From positions 1-38,435 of the forward strand of contig NZ_CDDB01000002.1 in NCBI RefSeq assembly GCF_000820105.1: a stretch of 38,435 nucleotides of DNA. Reading direction: 5' to 3'. Both the position numbers and the translations under genes were made by a program. The stretch's first letter is position 1, and the number at the start of each line of letters is the position of its first letter. This document shows positions 15,449 to 24,385 of this stretch, piece after piece. The notes beneath the pieces were generated by a model. That model was given only the letters and a program-made list of their open reading frames with translations. It was not told the DNA's origin and did not search any database. Origin of the DNA: Aeromonas schubertii (GTDB lineage: Bacteria > Pseudomonadota > Gammaproteobacteria > Enterobacterales > Aeromonadaceae).

Positions 15449-15571
15449 GCCGCGTCTGATTTTCATTTGAGCAAAGACACCCTGTTGTCTTTGAATACCA
15501 GGAAGACCCCGGGGAGACCCTTGGGGAGATAAAGGGTCAGCACCGAGTGCTGAGTTGAACGAGGTAAAAGA

Positions 15572-16882
15572 ATGCAAGTTTCTGTAGAGACAACCCAGGG
15601 TCTGGAACGTCGCCTGACTATCACTGTTCCGGCTGCCGCCGTTGACGCCGCCGTGAAGAAAGAGCTGAACGGTCTGGCCAAGTCCCGTCGCATCGACGGT
15701 TTCCGTCCGGGCAAGGCACCTGTTTCCATCATCAAGAAGATGTTTGGCGCCCTGGCCCATGCCCGCGTTGCCGACGAAATGATGCAGACCAACTTCATCA
15801 AGGCCATCATCGATAACAAGCTGAGCCCGGCCGGTGCCCCGACCATGGATCCGCAAGAGATCAAAGAAGGTCAGGATTTCGTCTTCTCCGCCACCTTCGA
15901 AGTCTATCCCGAGTTCGAAGTGGCCGGTCTGGAGAGCATCAAGATCGAGAAGCCGGTTGCTGCCGTGACCGACGCCGATCTGGACAAGATGATCGACACC
16001 CTGCGCAAGCAGCACGCCACCTGGTCTGACGTTGACGCCGCTGCCGCCGATGGCATGCGTGTCACCATGGACTTCGTCGGCTCCATCGACGGTGAAGAGT
16101 TTGACGGCGGCAAGGCCGAAGGCTTCAACCTGGTACTGGGTGCCGGTCGTATGATCCCGGGCTTCGAAGACGCCATCATGGGCAAGAAGGCTGGCGACGA
16201 GTTCACCATCGAGGTGACTTTCCCGGCTGACTACCACGCCGAAAACCTCAAGGGCAAGGCGGCCAAGTTTGCCTCCAAGCTGCACAAGGTTGAAGAGCAG
16301 ATCCTGCCGGAGCTGTCCGAGGAGTTCGTCAAGCGTTTCGGTATCGAGAGCGGTGCCGTTGAAGAGCTCAAGGGCGAGGTTCGCAAGAACATGGAGCGCG
16401 AGCTCTCCCAGGCCCTGAAGAACGCCGTCAAGGAGCAGGTACTGAACGGTCTGGTCGACACCAATGCCATCGACCTGCCGAAGGCTGCCGTTGAGCAAGA
16501 GATCGACGCCATGCGCAAGCAGGCCCTGCAGCGCTTCGGCGGCTTCCAGGGTGGCAACGCCCCCGAGCTGCCGGCCGAGCTGTTCAAGGACCAGGCCGAG
16601 CGCCGCGTGCGCGTTGGTCTGCTGCTGGGTGAAGTGATCCGCACCAACGAGATCAAGGCTGACGACGCTCGCGTCGAGTCCATCATCGAGTCCATGGCCA
16701 CCGCCTACGAAGATCCGAAGGAAGTGGTTGAGTACTACAAGCAGAACGAGCAGGCCCTGAACGGCGTGCGCAACCTGGCCATCGAAGATCAGGCGATCGA
16801 CCTCATCCTCTCCAAGGCTCAGGTGACCGAGAAAGCGGTAAGCTTCGACGAGGTCATCAACAAGTCTGCTGCCGGTGCCTAA
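15572..16882 (+). CDS. tig: Trigger factor
   Basis: A 436-residue ribosome-associated chaperone and prolyl isomerase. The ribosome-binding signature reads GFRPGKAP at about residues 43-50. The FKBP-type isomerase domain ([20 protein letters not shown] to [17 protein letters not shown]) lies near 155-240, and the C-terminal chaperone arms follow. The length agrees with E. coli (432). A GAGG site precedes the ATG by 8 bases. It heads the tig-clpP-clpX-lon block. Confidence 0.97.
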   Translation: MQVSVETTQGLERRLTITVPAAAVDAAVKKELNGLAKSRRIDGFRPGKAPVSIIKKMFGALAHARVADEMMQTNFIKAIIDNKLSPAGAPTMDPQEIKEGQDFVFSATFEVYPEFEVAGLESIKIEKPVAAVTDADLDKMIDTLRKQHATWSDVDAAAADGMRVTMDFVGSIDGEEFDGGKAEGFNLVLGAGRMIPGFEDAIMGKKAGDEFTIEVTFPADYHAENLKGKAAKFASKLHKVEEQILPELSEEFVKRFGIESGAVEELKGEVRKNMERELSQALKNAVKEQVLNGLVDTNAIDLPKAAVEQEIDAMRKQALQRFGGFQGGNAPELPAELFKDQAERRVRVGLLLGEVIRTNEIKADDARVESIIESMATAYEDPKEVVEYYKQNEQALNGVRNLAIEDQAIDLILSKAQVTEKAVSFDEVINKSAAGA

Positions 16883-16888
16883 GAACAT

Positions 16889-16919
16889 TTGACTTAAGGT
16901 CAAGAGTGTTACGTATAAT
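16889..16919 (+). promoter_or_regulatory. Candidate clpP promoter
   Basis: TTGACT at 16889-16894 and TATAAT at 16914-16919, but the spacing of 19 is long. The -35 is part of an inverted repeat ttgac-ttaag-gtcaa (16889-16903) that could be an operator. Predicted initiation falls inside the tig terminator stem. Confidence 0.5.
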
Positions 16920-16954
16920 GGCCCGTGTGTTACTCACTCGGGCCATTTTATTTT
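16917..16954 (+). terminator. tig terminator / possible clpP attenuator
   Basis: Perfect 9-bp stem aatggcccg (16917-16925) and cgggccatt (16939-16947) with a 13-base loop, followed by ttttatttta. It starts inside the -10 of the candidate clpP promoter. RNA begun at that promoter would lack the left arm, so only read-through from tig should be terminated. Confidence 0.7.
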
Positions 16955-16968
16955 AGGGACAATGCCTT

Positions 16969-17592
16969 ATGTTCAAAAACTATAACGATGTGACCGACTC
17001 CCCCAGCAATGCCCTGGTCCCCATCGTGGTTGAGCAGACCGCCAAGGGTGAGCGCTCCTACGATATTTACTCCCGTCTGCTCAAAGAGCGGGTGATCTTC
17101 CTGACCGGTCAGGTGGAAGATCAGATGGCCAATCTGGTGGTGGCACAGCTACTGTTCCTCGAGTCCGAGAATCCGGACAAGGACATCTACATCTATATCA
17201 ACTCGCCGGGTGGCTCGGTGACTGCGGGCATGTCCATCTATGACACCATGCAGTTCATCAAGCCGGACGTGAGCACCGTCTGTATGGGTCAGGCCTGCTC
17301 CATGGGCGCCTTCCTGCTGGCCGGTGGTGCCAAGGGCAAGCGTTTCTGCCTGCCCAACGCCCGGGTGATGATTCACCAGCCCCTGGGCGGTTTCCAGGGC
17401 CAGGCGTCGGACATCCAGATCCACGCCCAGGAGATCCTCAAGATCAAGAACACCCTGAACGAGCGTCTGGCATTCCACACCGGTCAGGACATGGCCACCA
17501 TCGAGCGCGATACCGACCGTGACAACTTCATGTCGGCCGAGCAGGCGGTAGCCTATGGTCTGGTCGATGGCGTGCTGACCCATCGCTCCTGA
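16969..17592 (+). CDS. clpP: ClpP protease subunit
   Basis: A 207-residue serine peptidase, the same length as E. coli ClpP. The catalytic triad is Ser111 (GQACSMGAF), His136 (VMIHQPLGG) and Asp185 (TDRDNFMSA). Fourteen subunits form the barrel that ClpX or ClpA feed. The N-terminal residues (about the first 14) are probably removed by self-cleavage, as in E. coli. An AGGGA site lies 9 bases before the ATG; a nearby ATG at 16962 is out of frame. Confidence 0.97.
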   Translation: MFKNYNDVTDSPSNALVPIVVEQTAKGERSYDIYSRLLKERVIFLTGQVEDQMANLVVAQLLFLESENPDKDIYIYINSPGGSVTAGMSIYDTMQFIKPDVSTVCMGQACSMGAFLLAGGAKGKRFCLPNARVMIHQPLGGFQGQASDIQIHAQEILKIKNTLNERLAFHTGQDMATIERDTDRDNFMSAEQAVAYGLVDGVLTHRS

Positions 17593-17667
17593 GCACTCGG
17601 GCGCGGCCTGTAGTACACTGACCATGAGAGTGCGCAACGACCGCGCCATCACGATAGAGGTTTCTTA

Positions 17668-18945
17668 ATGACAGACAAACGCAAGGGTGAGGGCGAAAAG
17701 CTGCTCTATTGCTCTTTTTGCGGCAAGAGCCAGCATGAAGTGCGCAAGCTGATCGCGGGCCCTTCCGTCTATATTTGCGACGAGTGTGTCGAGCTGTGTA
17801 ACGACATCATTCGCGAAGAGATCCGCGACATCTCTCCCAAACGGGAAGGTGCCGAGCTGCCGACCCCGCACAAGATTCGTGCCCATCTCGATGACTACGT
17901 CATCGGGCAGGAGCATGCCAAGAAGGTGCTGGCGGTGGCCGTCTACAACCACTACAAGCGTCTGCGCTCGAGCGGTGTCGATACCAACGGGGTTGAGCTG
18001 GGCAAGTCCAATATTCTGCTGATAGGTCCTACCGGTAGCGGTAAGACTCTGCTGGCCGAGACCCTGGCGCGCCTGCTGGATGTTCCCTTCACCATGGCCG
18101 ATGCCACCACACTGACCGAAGCCGGTTATGTGGGGGAGGACGTGGAGAACATCATCCAGAAGCTGCTGCAAAAGTGCGACTACGACGTAGAGAAGGCCCA
18201 ACGCGGCATCGTCTACATCGACGAGATCGACAAGATCTCCCGCAAGTCCGACAACCCCTCCATCACCCGCGACGTGTCCGGGGAAGGGGTGCAGCAGGCC
18301 CTGCTCAAGCTGATCGAGGGGACCATTGCTTCCGTGCCGCCCCAGGGTGGTCGCAAGCATCCGCAGCAGGAGTTCTTGCAGGTCGATACCTCCAAGATCC
18401 TGTTTATCTGTGGCGGTGCCTTCGCCGGTCTCGACAAGGTGATCGAGCAGCGCTCCGTCAAGGGCACCGGCATCGGTTTTGGCGCCGAGGTCAAATCCAA
18501 GGATGCCAAGGCAACCTTGAGCGAGACCTTTGCCAAGGTCGAGCCGGAGGATCTCATCAAGTACGGTCTCATCCCCGAGTTCATTGGTCGTCTGCCTGTG
18601 GTTGCGACCTTGAGCGAGCTCGACGAGGCTGCCCTGATCCAGATCCTGCAAGAGCCCAAGAATGCGCTGACCAAGCAGTATGCCGCCCTGTTCGATCTGG
18701 AAGGGGTGGAGCTGGAGTTCCGTGAGGATGCTCTGGTCGCCATTGCCAAGAAGGCGATGGAGCGCAAGACAGGTGCTCGTGGCCTGCGCTCCATCGTGGA
18801 GGCCGTCCTGCTCGATACCATGTATGACCTGCCTTCCCAGGAAGGGGTCAGCAAGGTGGTCATCGACGAGGGTGTCATCAAGGGAGATACACCGCCCCTG
18901 ATGATCTACGAGCGTCCTGAAACCCAGGCCGCAGCCTCTGAGTAA
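17668..18945 (+). CDS. clpX: ClpX, ATP-dependent unfoldase of ClpXP
   Basis: A 425-residue AAA+ protein. The zinc-binding domain carries Cys15, Cys18, Cys37 and Cys40 (CSFC and CDEC). Walker A GPTGSGKT is at 120-127, Walker [10 protein letters not shown] at about 183-191, and the ClpP-binding IGF loop is present as TGIGFG. It recognises tagged substrates, unfolds them and passes them to ClpP. GAGG precedes the ATG by 7 bases. It lies 75 bases after clpP, likely in one transcript, with a terminator after it. Confidence 0.97.
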   Translation: MTDKRKGEGEKLLYCSFCGKSQHEVRKLIAGPSVYICDECVELCNDIIREEIRDISPKREGAELPTPHKIRAHLDDYVIGQEHAKKVLAVAVYNHYKRLRSSGVDTNGVELGKSNILLIGPTGSGKTLLAETLARLLDVPFTMADATTLTEAGYVGEDVENIIQKLLQKCDYDVEKAQRGIVYIDEIDKISRKSDNPSITRDVSGEGVQQALLKLIEGTIASVPPQGGRKHPQQEFLQVDTSKILFICGGAFAGLDKVIEQRSVKGTGIGFGAEVKSKDAKATLSETFAKVEPEDLIKYGLIPEFIGRLPVVATLSELDEAALIQILQEPKNALTKQYAALFDLEGVELEFREDALVAIAKKAMERKTGARGLRSIVEAVLLDTMYDLPSQEGVSKVVIDEGVIKGDTPPLMIYERPETQAAASE

Positions 18946-18964
18946 GTGACTGTGTTTTAACCAA

Positions 18965-18998
18965 ATGAAAGGGGCAAATCGCCCCTTTCATGCTTTTT
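18965..18998 (+). terminator. Terminator of clpPX
   Basis: Perfect 11-bp stem atgaaaggggc/gcccctttcat, loop of five, then gcttttt. Confidence 0.9.
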
Positions 18999-19011
18999 GG
19001 CTCCTTATTCG

Positions 19012-19038
19012 TTGAATCCCCCCGATCTGCCCCCATAT
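19012..19038 (+). promoter_or_regulatory. Heat-shock (sigma-32) promoter of lon
   Basis: GTTGAAT around 19011-19017 and CCCCATAT at 19031-19038 are separated by 13 bases and match the sigma-32 consensus (CTTGAA, CCCCATNT). The same two elements, gttgaat and ccccatatact, occur in the E. coli lon promoter. Initiation just after 19043 gives a leader of roughly 40 bases. Confidence 0.85.
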
Positions 19039-19085
19039 ACTCACCCAAGCGCTAGCCAACGGTATAACAAGCCGAGAGGACATAT

Positions 19086-21446
19086 ATGAACCTAGAGCGT
19101 TCAGAACGCATCGAGATTCCCGTCCTGCCTCTTCGTGACGTGGTGGTTTATCCCCACATGGTCATTCCACTCTTCGTGGGGCGGGAAAAATCCATCCGGT
19201 GTCTGGAAGCGGCGATGGAGCACGACAAGAAAGTCCTGCTCATTGCCCAGAAAGATGCCTCCACAGATGATCCGACGGTCGAGGAGATGTTCTCGGTCGG
19301 TACTGTGGCCAACATACTCCAGATGCTCAAGCTGCCCGATGGCACCGTCAAGGTGCTGGTCGAGGGTGGCCAGCGGGCATGCCTGGAGCGGATGGTCGAT
19401 GATCGGGCCTATTACGTAGGGGAGGCGAGCTACCTCACCTCCGAGGGACTCCCCGAGCGGGAGGCCGAAGTGCTGGTGCGCTCCGCCATCGGCCAGTTCG
19501 AAGGCTACATCAAGCTCAACAAGAAGATTCCGCCCGAGGTGCTCACCTCCATCGCAGCCATCGATGATGCGGCTCGCCTGGCCGATACCATGGCCGCCCA
19601 CATGCCCCTCAAGCTCGAGGACAAGCAGAAGGTGCTGGAGTTTGCCTCCGTCGCCGAGCGTATCGAGTTCCTGATGGCCATGATGGAGTCCGAGATCGAT
19701 CTGCTGCAGGTCGAGAAGCGCATCCGCTCTCGCGTCAAGAAGCAGATGGAGAAGAGCCAGCGGGAGTACTACCTCAACGAGCAGATGAAGGCGATTCAAA
19801 AAGAGCTTGGCGAGCTGGAAGACAGCCCCGACGAGTTCGAGGCCCTCAGCCGCAAGATCGATGAGTCCGGTATGCCGGAAGAGGCGCGTGAGAAGGCCCT
19901 CTCCGAGCTCTCCAAGCTCAAGATGATGTCGCCCATGTCGGCCGAGGCAACCGTGGTGCGCGGCTATATCGACTGGCTGGTGCAGGTGCCCTGGAAGGCG
20001 CGAACCAAGGTCAAGAAAGACATCGCCAAGGCCCAGGATATCCTCGATGCGGACCACTATGGCCTGGAGAAGGTCAAGGATCGCATCCTCGAGTACCTGG
20101 CGGTGCAGGCGCGGGTCAACAAGCTCAAGGGGCCCATCCTCTGCCTAGTTGGCCCCCCCGGTGTGGGCAAGACCTCGCTGGGTCAGTCGATTGCCAAGGC
20201 CACCGGCCGCAAGTATGTGCGTATGGCCCTCGGTGGCGTGCGTGACGAGGCCGAGATCCGTGGCCATCGCCGCACCTATATCGGCTCCATGCCCGGCAAG
20301 CTCATCCAGAAGATGGCGAAAGTGGGCGTCAAAAACCCCCTGTTCCTGCTCGACGAGATCGACAAGATGAGTTCGGACATGCGTGGTGATCCCGCCTCCG
20401 CCCTGCTCGAGGTCCTCGATCCGGAGCAGAACAACAGCTTCAGCGATCACTATCTGGAGGTGGACTACGACCTCTCTGATGTGATGTTTGTCGCCACCTC
20501 CAACTCCATGAACATCCCGGGCCCGCTGCTCGATCGGATGGAGGTGATCCGTCTGTCAGGCTACACCGAGGACGAGAAGCTCAACATCGCCAAGCAGCAC
20601 CTGGTGGCCAAGCAGGTACAACGTAACGGCCTTAAAGAGAGCGAGATCACCCTCGAAGACTCTGCCATTCTCGGGGTGATCCGTTACTACACCCGCGAGG
20701 CCGGGGTGCGTAGCCTGGAGCGGGAAATCTCCAAGATCTGTCGCAAGGCGGTCAAGAAGATACTGCTCGACAAGAACATCAAGCATGTCACCGTGAACCA
20801 GGAGAACCTCAAGGAGTTTCTCGGGGTGCAGCGCTTTGACTACGGCAAGGCTGAAGAGCACAACCAGGTGGGTCAGGTGTGTGGCCTGGCCTGGACCGAG
20901 GTGGGGGGCGATCTGCTCACCATTGAGGCGACCTCAGTGCCCGGCAAGGGCAAGCTCACCTTTACCGGTTCGCTGGGAGATGTGATGCAGGAGTCCATCC
21001 AGGCCGCCATGACGGTGGTGCGTGCCCGTGCCGAGAAGCTGCGCATCAACGCCGACTTCTACGAGAAGCGGGATATCCACGTACACGTGCCGGAAGGGGC
21101 GACCCCCAAGGATGGTCCGAGTGCCGGTATCGCCATGTGTACCGCCCTGGTCTCCAGCCTCACCGGCAATCCGGTGCGTGCCGATGTGGCCATGACTGGC
21201 GAGATCACCCTGCGTGGCGAGGTGCTCCCTATCGGTGGCCTCAAGGAGAAGCTGCTGGCGGCTCACCGTGGTGGCATCAAGCGTGTGCTGATCCCCAAAG
21301 AGAACGAGCGCGATCTGGAAGAGATCCCGGCCAACGTCAAGGCCGATCTGGAAATCCATCCGGTACGCTGGATCGATCAGGTGCTGGAGCTGGCTCTGGC
21401 CGAAAATCCTCAGGGTTTTGAGGTCGTTTCTGACGTTAAAGCATGA
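19086..21446 (+). CDS. lon: Lon ATP-dependent protease
   Basis: A 786-residue LonA protease (E. coli 784). The N-terminal substrate domain begins [20 protein letters not shown]; a coiled-coil region surrounds [21 protein letters not shown]. Walker A GPPGVGKT is at 356-363 and Walker [10 protein letters not shown] follows. The catalytic serine is in PKDGPSAG near residue 679, with the lysine about 43 residues later in [14 protein letters not shown]. It degrades misfolded and regulatory proteins. GAGAGGA stands before the ATG, and the sigma-32 promoter upstream makes it a heat-shock gene. Confidence 0.97.
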   Translation: MNLERSERIEIPVLPLRDVVVYPHMVIPLFVGREKSIRCLEAAMEHDKKVLLIAQKDASTDDPTVEEMFSVGTVANILQMLKLPDGTVKVLVEGGQRACLERMVDDRAYYVGEASYLTSEGLPEREAEVLVRSAIGQFEGYIKLNKKIPPEVLTSIAAIDDAARLADTMAAHMPLKLEDKQKVLEFASVAERIEFLMAMMESEIDLLQVEKRIRSRVKKQMEKSQREYYLNEQMKAIQKELGELEDSPDEFEALSRKIDESGMPEEAREKALSELSKLKMMSPMSAEATVVRGYIDWLVQVPWKARTKVKKDIAKAQDILDADHYGLEKVKDRILEYLAVQARVNKLKGPILCLVGPPGVGKTSLGQSIAKATGRKYVRMALGGVRDEAEIRGHRRTYIGSMPGKLIQKMAKVGVKNPLFLLDEIDKMSSDMRGDPASALLEVLDPEQNNSFSDHYLEVDYDLSDVMFVATSNSMNIPGPLLDRMEVIRLSGYTEDEKLNIAKQHLVAKQVQRNGLKESEITLEDSAILGVIRYYTREAGVRSLEREISKICRKAVKKILLDKNIKHVTVNQENLKEFLGVQRFDYGKAEEHNQVGQVCGLAWTEVGGDLLTIEATSVPGKGKLTFTGSLGDVMQESIQAAMTVVRARAEKLRINADFYEKRDIHVHVPEGATPKDGPSAGIAMCTALVSSLTGNPVRADVAMTGEITLRGEVLPIGGLKEKLLAAHRGGIKRVLIPKENERDLEEIPANVKADLEIHPVRWIDQVLELALAENPQGFEVVSDVKA

Positions 21447-21473
21447 TGTACCGCAAATTTGGTGCATGAGGGC

Positions 21474-21522
21474 GGGGGAGAAGGCTTGCAAGGTCTCATT
21501 AAGGGCAGTAGCCTTGTCCCCC
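21474..21522 (+). other. Long hairpin in the lon-hupB gap
   Basis: gggggagaaggct (21474-21486) pairs with agccttgtccccc (21510-21522), 12 of 13 positions, around a 23-base loop. No T-run follows, so it is not a standard terminator. A smaller stem, atgtacc/ggtgcat, precedes it, and ggcgc/gcgcc near 21559-21574 follows. The 233-base gap also contains the hupB promoter. Confidence 0.55.
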
Positions 21523-21584
21523 GACCGGGAACTCATGATGAGTCGCAAGGCGTGATGTGGCGCGGGTTTGCGCCAGATTGTCAC

Positions 21585-21613
21585 TTGCAACTGATCAGGA
21601 GGCTTGTTATAAA
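21585..21613 (+). promoter_or_regulatory. Sigma-70 promoter of hupB
   Basis: TTGCAA (21585-21590) and TATAAA (21608-21613) with ideal 17-base spacing. Start near 21620 gives a leader of about 60 bases. Confidence 0.7.
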
Positions 21614-21679
21614 AACCTCCACTTGTTGCGGCCAGGGAAATCAGCGCCGTAGCGATGTTCGATAAAAGGGGAAATAAGA

Positions 21680-21952
21680 GTGAATAAATCTCAACTGATT
21701 GACAAGATTGCCGATGGCGCTGATATCTCCAAGGCCGCTGCCGGTCGTGCGCTGGATGCCTTCATCGATGCCGTTACCGACTCTCTGAAAGAGGGTGACC
21801 AGGTTGCCTTGGTTGGTTTCGGTACCTTCGCCGTTCGTGAGCGTGCCGCTCGTTCTGGTCGCAACCCCCAGACTGGCGCCACCATCGAGATCGCTGCCGG
21901 TAAAGTCCCTGCCTTCAAAGCCGGCAAGGCCCTGAAAGACGCAGTCAACTAA
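21680..21952 (+). CDS. hupB: HU-beta nucleoid DNA-binding protein
   Basis: A 90-residue histone-like protein, full length. The N-terminal helices ([20 protein letters not shown]), [21 protein letters not shown] with the DNA-contacting arm, and the C-terminal [16 protein letters not shown] are all canonical. It bends and compacts DNA as an HU-alpha/beta heterodimer. Translation starts at GTG after AAGGGG. The position after lon is conserved in many relatives. Confidence 0.96.
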   Translation: MNKSQLIDKIADGADISKAAAGRALDAFIDAVTDSLKEGDQVALVGFGTFAVRERAARSGRNPQTGATIEIAAGKVPAFKAGKALKDAVN

Positions 21953-22021
21953 GCCGCCTCGGCTTACTGTTCGATTCGTCGAACCGAAGATGTGAGAGGG
22001 CTTCCCTCATACTGATTGACC

Positions 22022-22050
22022 AAGGCGCATCGCATCCGGTGCGCCTTTTT
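22022..22050 (+). terminator. Terminator of hupB
   Basis: Stem aaggcgca/tgcgcctt with a ten-base loop followed by tttatt, 70 bases past hupB and just before ppiD. Confidence 0.8.
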
Positions 22051-22080
22051 ATTGTTTTTGCCTGGAGCAACAGTAAAAAC

Positions 22081-23994
22081 ATGATGATGGATAAACTGCG
22101 CGAAGGGGCGCAGGGCAAGGTGGCCAAGATCATCTTGGGCCTGATCATCCTCTCCTTCGCATTGGCCGGTGTGGGCAGCTATCTGAACCGTCCCGCCAAC
22201 ACCGCCGTCGCCGCCGTCAACGGTAACGACATCTCCCCCCAGGCGCTGGAAAATGCCTATCGCAACGAGCGTGCCCGTCTCGAGGCCCAGATGGGCGAAG
22301 AGTTCAACCGCCTCGCCGAGAATCCCCAATACCTCAAGCAACTGCGTCGCAGCGTGCTGGATCGTCTGATCGATCAGGCGCTGGTCGATGCCAAGGCGCA
22401 CGAGTTGGGGCTGCGGATCGGTGACGAGCAGATTAAGCAGGCGATCGTTGCCATGCCCGAATTCCAGAAGGACGGCAAGTTTGACAACGAGCGCTACCTG
22501 CAGCTCATTCGTCGGGCAGGCATGTCTCCCGAGATGTTCAGCGAGAGCATTCGCCAAGACATGGTTCGCCAGCAACTGGTGGGTGGACTGCTGGGGAGTG
22601 AATTTGTGCTCCCCGGTGAAGCCGCAACCCTCGACAAGCTCTATCAGCAGAGCCGCGATGTACGCCTGGTGCGTCTGCCTGCGCAGGCCTACCTGAATGA
22701 TGTGCAGGTGAGTGACGAGGAGATCAAGCAATACTTCGACGCCAACCAGAGCCGCTTCATGAACGATGAGCGGGTCAAGGTGGACTACCTGCTGCTCGAC
22801 GCCGCCAACCTGGCCCAGGGTATCCAGGTCAGCGATCAGGACGTGCGCGACTACTACGACCAGCATCAGGATCAGTTCCAGCGCAGCGAGCGTCGCCGTG
22901 TGGCGCATATTCTGATCCCCTTTGGCAAGGATGAGGCCGCGGCCCTGAAGAAGGCTGAGGACGATCTGGCAGCCCTCAAGGGCGGTGGCGATTTTGCCGA
23001 GCTGGCCAAGCGTGACTCTTCCGATACCTTCTCTGCCAAGAAGGGAGGAGAGCTGGACTGGTTTACCAAGGGCGTGATGGATCCGGCCTTCGAGAAGGCG
23101 GCCTTCGAGCTTGCCAAGGTGGGTGATCTCTCCGCCGTGGTGAAGAGCCCGTTTGGCTTCCACATCATCAAGCTGACCGGTGTCGAGCCCGCCACTGTGC
23201 GTCCGTTTGACGAGGTTCAGTCCGAGACCAAGGATCGCCTGCAAAAGGAGAAGGCCCGTGAGCGCTACTTCGCCGAGCAGCAGAAACTGGCTGACGCCAG
23301 CTTCGAGAATCCCGATTCTCTGGATGCGGCCGCCAAGGCGGTGGGTCTGAAGGTCATCTCCAGCGACTACTTCACCCAGGGCAGTGCTCCGGCTCCCCTC
23401 AACGATGGCAAAGTGATCTCCGCCGCCTTCTCCGAGATGCTGCGTGAAGAGAACACCAACTCCGACGTCATCGAGATTGGTGATGGCAAGGCGCTGGTGC
23501 TGCACGTGATGGACTACAAGGCCAAGGCGGCCAAGCCGCTGGATGAGGTCCGTGATCTGGTGGTGGCTGCCATCAAGCGCAGCAAGGCCAGTGAAGTGGC
23601 TCGCAGCAAGGGTCAGGAGCTGATGGCCAAGTTCCAGTCCGGCGCCGCCGGCGAGAAGGACCTGCAAGCCCTCGGTCTCAAGCTTGAGAGCGAGAAGGGC
23701 GTTACCCGCTTTGCCCAGGGGCTGGATCAGAGCCTGGTTGCCGAGATCTTCCGCATGCCGCACCCGGCCAAGGACAAGCCCACAGTCGAGTTGATTGCCC
23801 AGAGCAACGGGGATCAGGTGATCGTCGCCCTGGATGCGATTCAGGTGCCCGAGAAGGCTTCTCAGATGGCTGAACTCATCAAGGGGCAACTGGGGCAGGT
23901 GAAGGCTCAGGCCGATTACAAGGCGCTGCTCGACAGCCTGCGCAAGGCGGCCAAGATCGAGTATTTCGCCAATCAGGAGGCGGTCGTCGAATAA
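22081..23994 (+). CDS. ppiD: PpiD, membrane-anchored periplasmic chaperone
   Basis: A 637-residue SurA_N/parvulin-type protein. One N-terminal helix (KIILGLIILSFALAGVGSYL) anchors it; the rest is periplasmic. An N-terminal chaperone segment (VLDRLIDQALVDAKAHELGLRI) is followed by a parvulin-like domain around RRVAHILIPFG ... PFGFHIIKLTG, near residues 265-360. PpiD works at the SecYEG exit on new outer-membrane and secreted proteins. Three consecutive ATGs (22081, 22084, 22087) are possible starts; none has an ideal ribosome site, the nearest being TGGAG 14 bases before the first. Confidence 0.93.
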   Translation: MMMDKLREGAQGKVAKIILGLIILSFALAGVGSYLNRPANTAVAAVNGNDISPQALENAYRNERARLEAQMGEEFNRLAENPQYLKQLRRSVLDRLIDQALVDAKAHELGLRIGDEQIKQAIVAMPEFQKDGKFDNERYLQLIRRAGMSPEMFSESIRQDMVRQQLVGGLLGSEFVLPGEAATLDKLYQQSRDVRLVRLPAQAYLNDVQVSDEEIKQYFDANQSRFMNDERVKVDYLLLDAANLAQGIQVSDQDVRDYYDQHQDQFQRSERRRVAHILIPFGKDEAAALKKAEDDLAALKGGGDFAELAKRDSSDTFSAKKGGELDWFTKGVMDPAFEKAAFELAKVGDLSAVVKSPFGFHIIKLTGVEPATVRPFDEVQSETKDRLQKEKARERYFAEQQKLADASFENPDSLDAAAKAVGLKVISSDYFTQGSAPAPLNDGKVISAAFSEMLREENTNSDVIEIGDGKALVLHVMDYKAKAAKPLDEVRDLVVAAIKRSKASEVARSKGQELMAKFQSGAAGEKDLQALGLKLESEKGVTRFAQGLDQSLVAEIFRMPHPAKDKPTVELIAQSNGDQVIVALDAIQVPEKASQMAELIKGQLGQVKAQADYKALLDSLRKAAKIEYFANQEAVVE

Positions 23995-24007
23995 GCGATG
24001 ACCCATG

Positions 24008-24039
24008 AAAAAAACCCGCCATTGTTGGCGGGTTTTTTT
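24008..24039. terminator. Bidirectional terminator after ppiD
   Basis: Symmetric hairpin: seven A then acccgcca (from 24014), loop ttgt, tggcgggt and seven T. It ends ppiD on the plus strand and would also work on the minus strand. Confidence 0.92.
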
Positions 24040-24085
24040 ATGCACTTTATATTCATAACTCAGAGAGAGGGGAAGTACCCTGAAG

Positions 24086-24118
24086 CCCTCAGGCAAGGCA
24101 AGGGGCCTTGCCTGAGGG
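24086..24118. repeat. Perfect 13-bp inverted repeat
   Basis: ccctcaggcaagg (24086-24098) and ccttgcctgaggg (24106-24118) around a 7-base loop, directly after the stop of the small minus-strand ORF. No T-run follows on either strand, so it may act as an RNA 3' stabiliser or in combination with the ppiD terminator. Confidence 0.75.
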
Positions 24119-24120
24119 GG

Positions 24121-24255
24121 TCACGCCTCGCTATCGTCAGGGCGCTGCTCATGCTCGGCAACTCGTTGATCCCACCGCTCTTTTGCTTTTGCTTGGGCAC
24201 GTTGCTCGAACTCCTGGCGCATCTGCGCCACCTCTTCACGAATCGACTCTTCCAT
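24121..24255 (-). CDS. Putative 44-residue charged helical protein
   Basis: A short ORF, ATG 24255 to TGA 24121, encoding MEESIREEVAQMRQEFEQRA and a further 24 residues ending PDDSEA. The composition is almost wholly charged and polar (E, R, Q, K, A), predicting one long amphipathic or coiled-coil helix without a membrane segment or signal. An AGGAG ribosome site sits at an ideal distance before the ATG, and a perfect 13-bp hairpin follows the stop. I do not recognise the family. Neighbours are ppiD (convergent) and oppA (same strand, upstream, separated by its own terminator). An overlapping 79-residue frame at 24060-24299 is less plausible. Confidence 0.6.
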   Translation of the reverse strand: MEESIREEVAQMRQEFEQRAQAKAKERWDQRVAEHEQRPDDSEA

Positions 24256-24354
24256 AAGAGGACTCCTACGCCAAGTGAAATGAGCCCAAACCGTACCATC
24301 GTTTTATGAACATAAAATGAATGAAATGAGGAGAAGACTCATATGGCTGGTATC

Positions 24355-24379
24355 AAAAGGGGAAGCAGATGCTTCCCCT
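24355..24379 (-). terminator. Terminator of oppA
   Basis: Minus-strand stem aggggaagca/tgcttcccct with a tight loop, followed by TTTT, six bases past the oppA stop codon. Confidence 0.8.
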
Positions 24380-24385
24380 CTGAAG

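Noticed and set aside
15233-16903. A 556-residue open frame opposite trigger factor
   Set aside because: Antisense shadow of tig, caused by strong codon bias; no family or ribosome site.
21964-24096. A 710-residue open frame on the minus strand opposite ppiD
   Set aside because: It is the complement of a clearly recognised gene. The product lacks any recognisable domain and has the leucine/histidine/glycine-rich look of shadow frames in GC-rich DNA.
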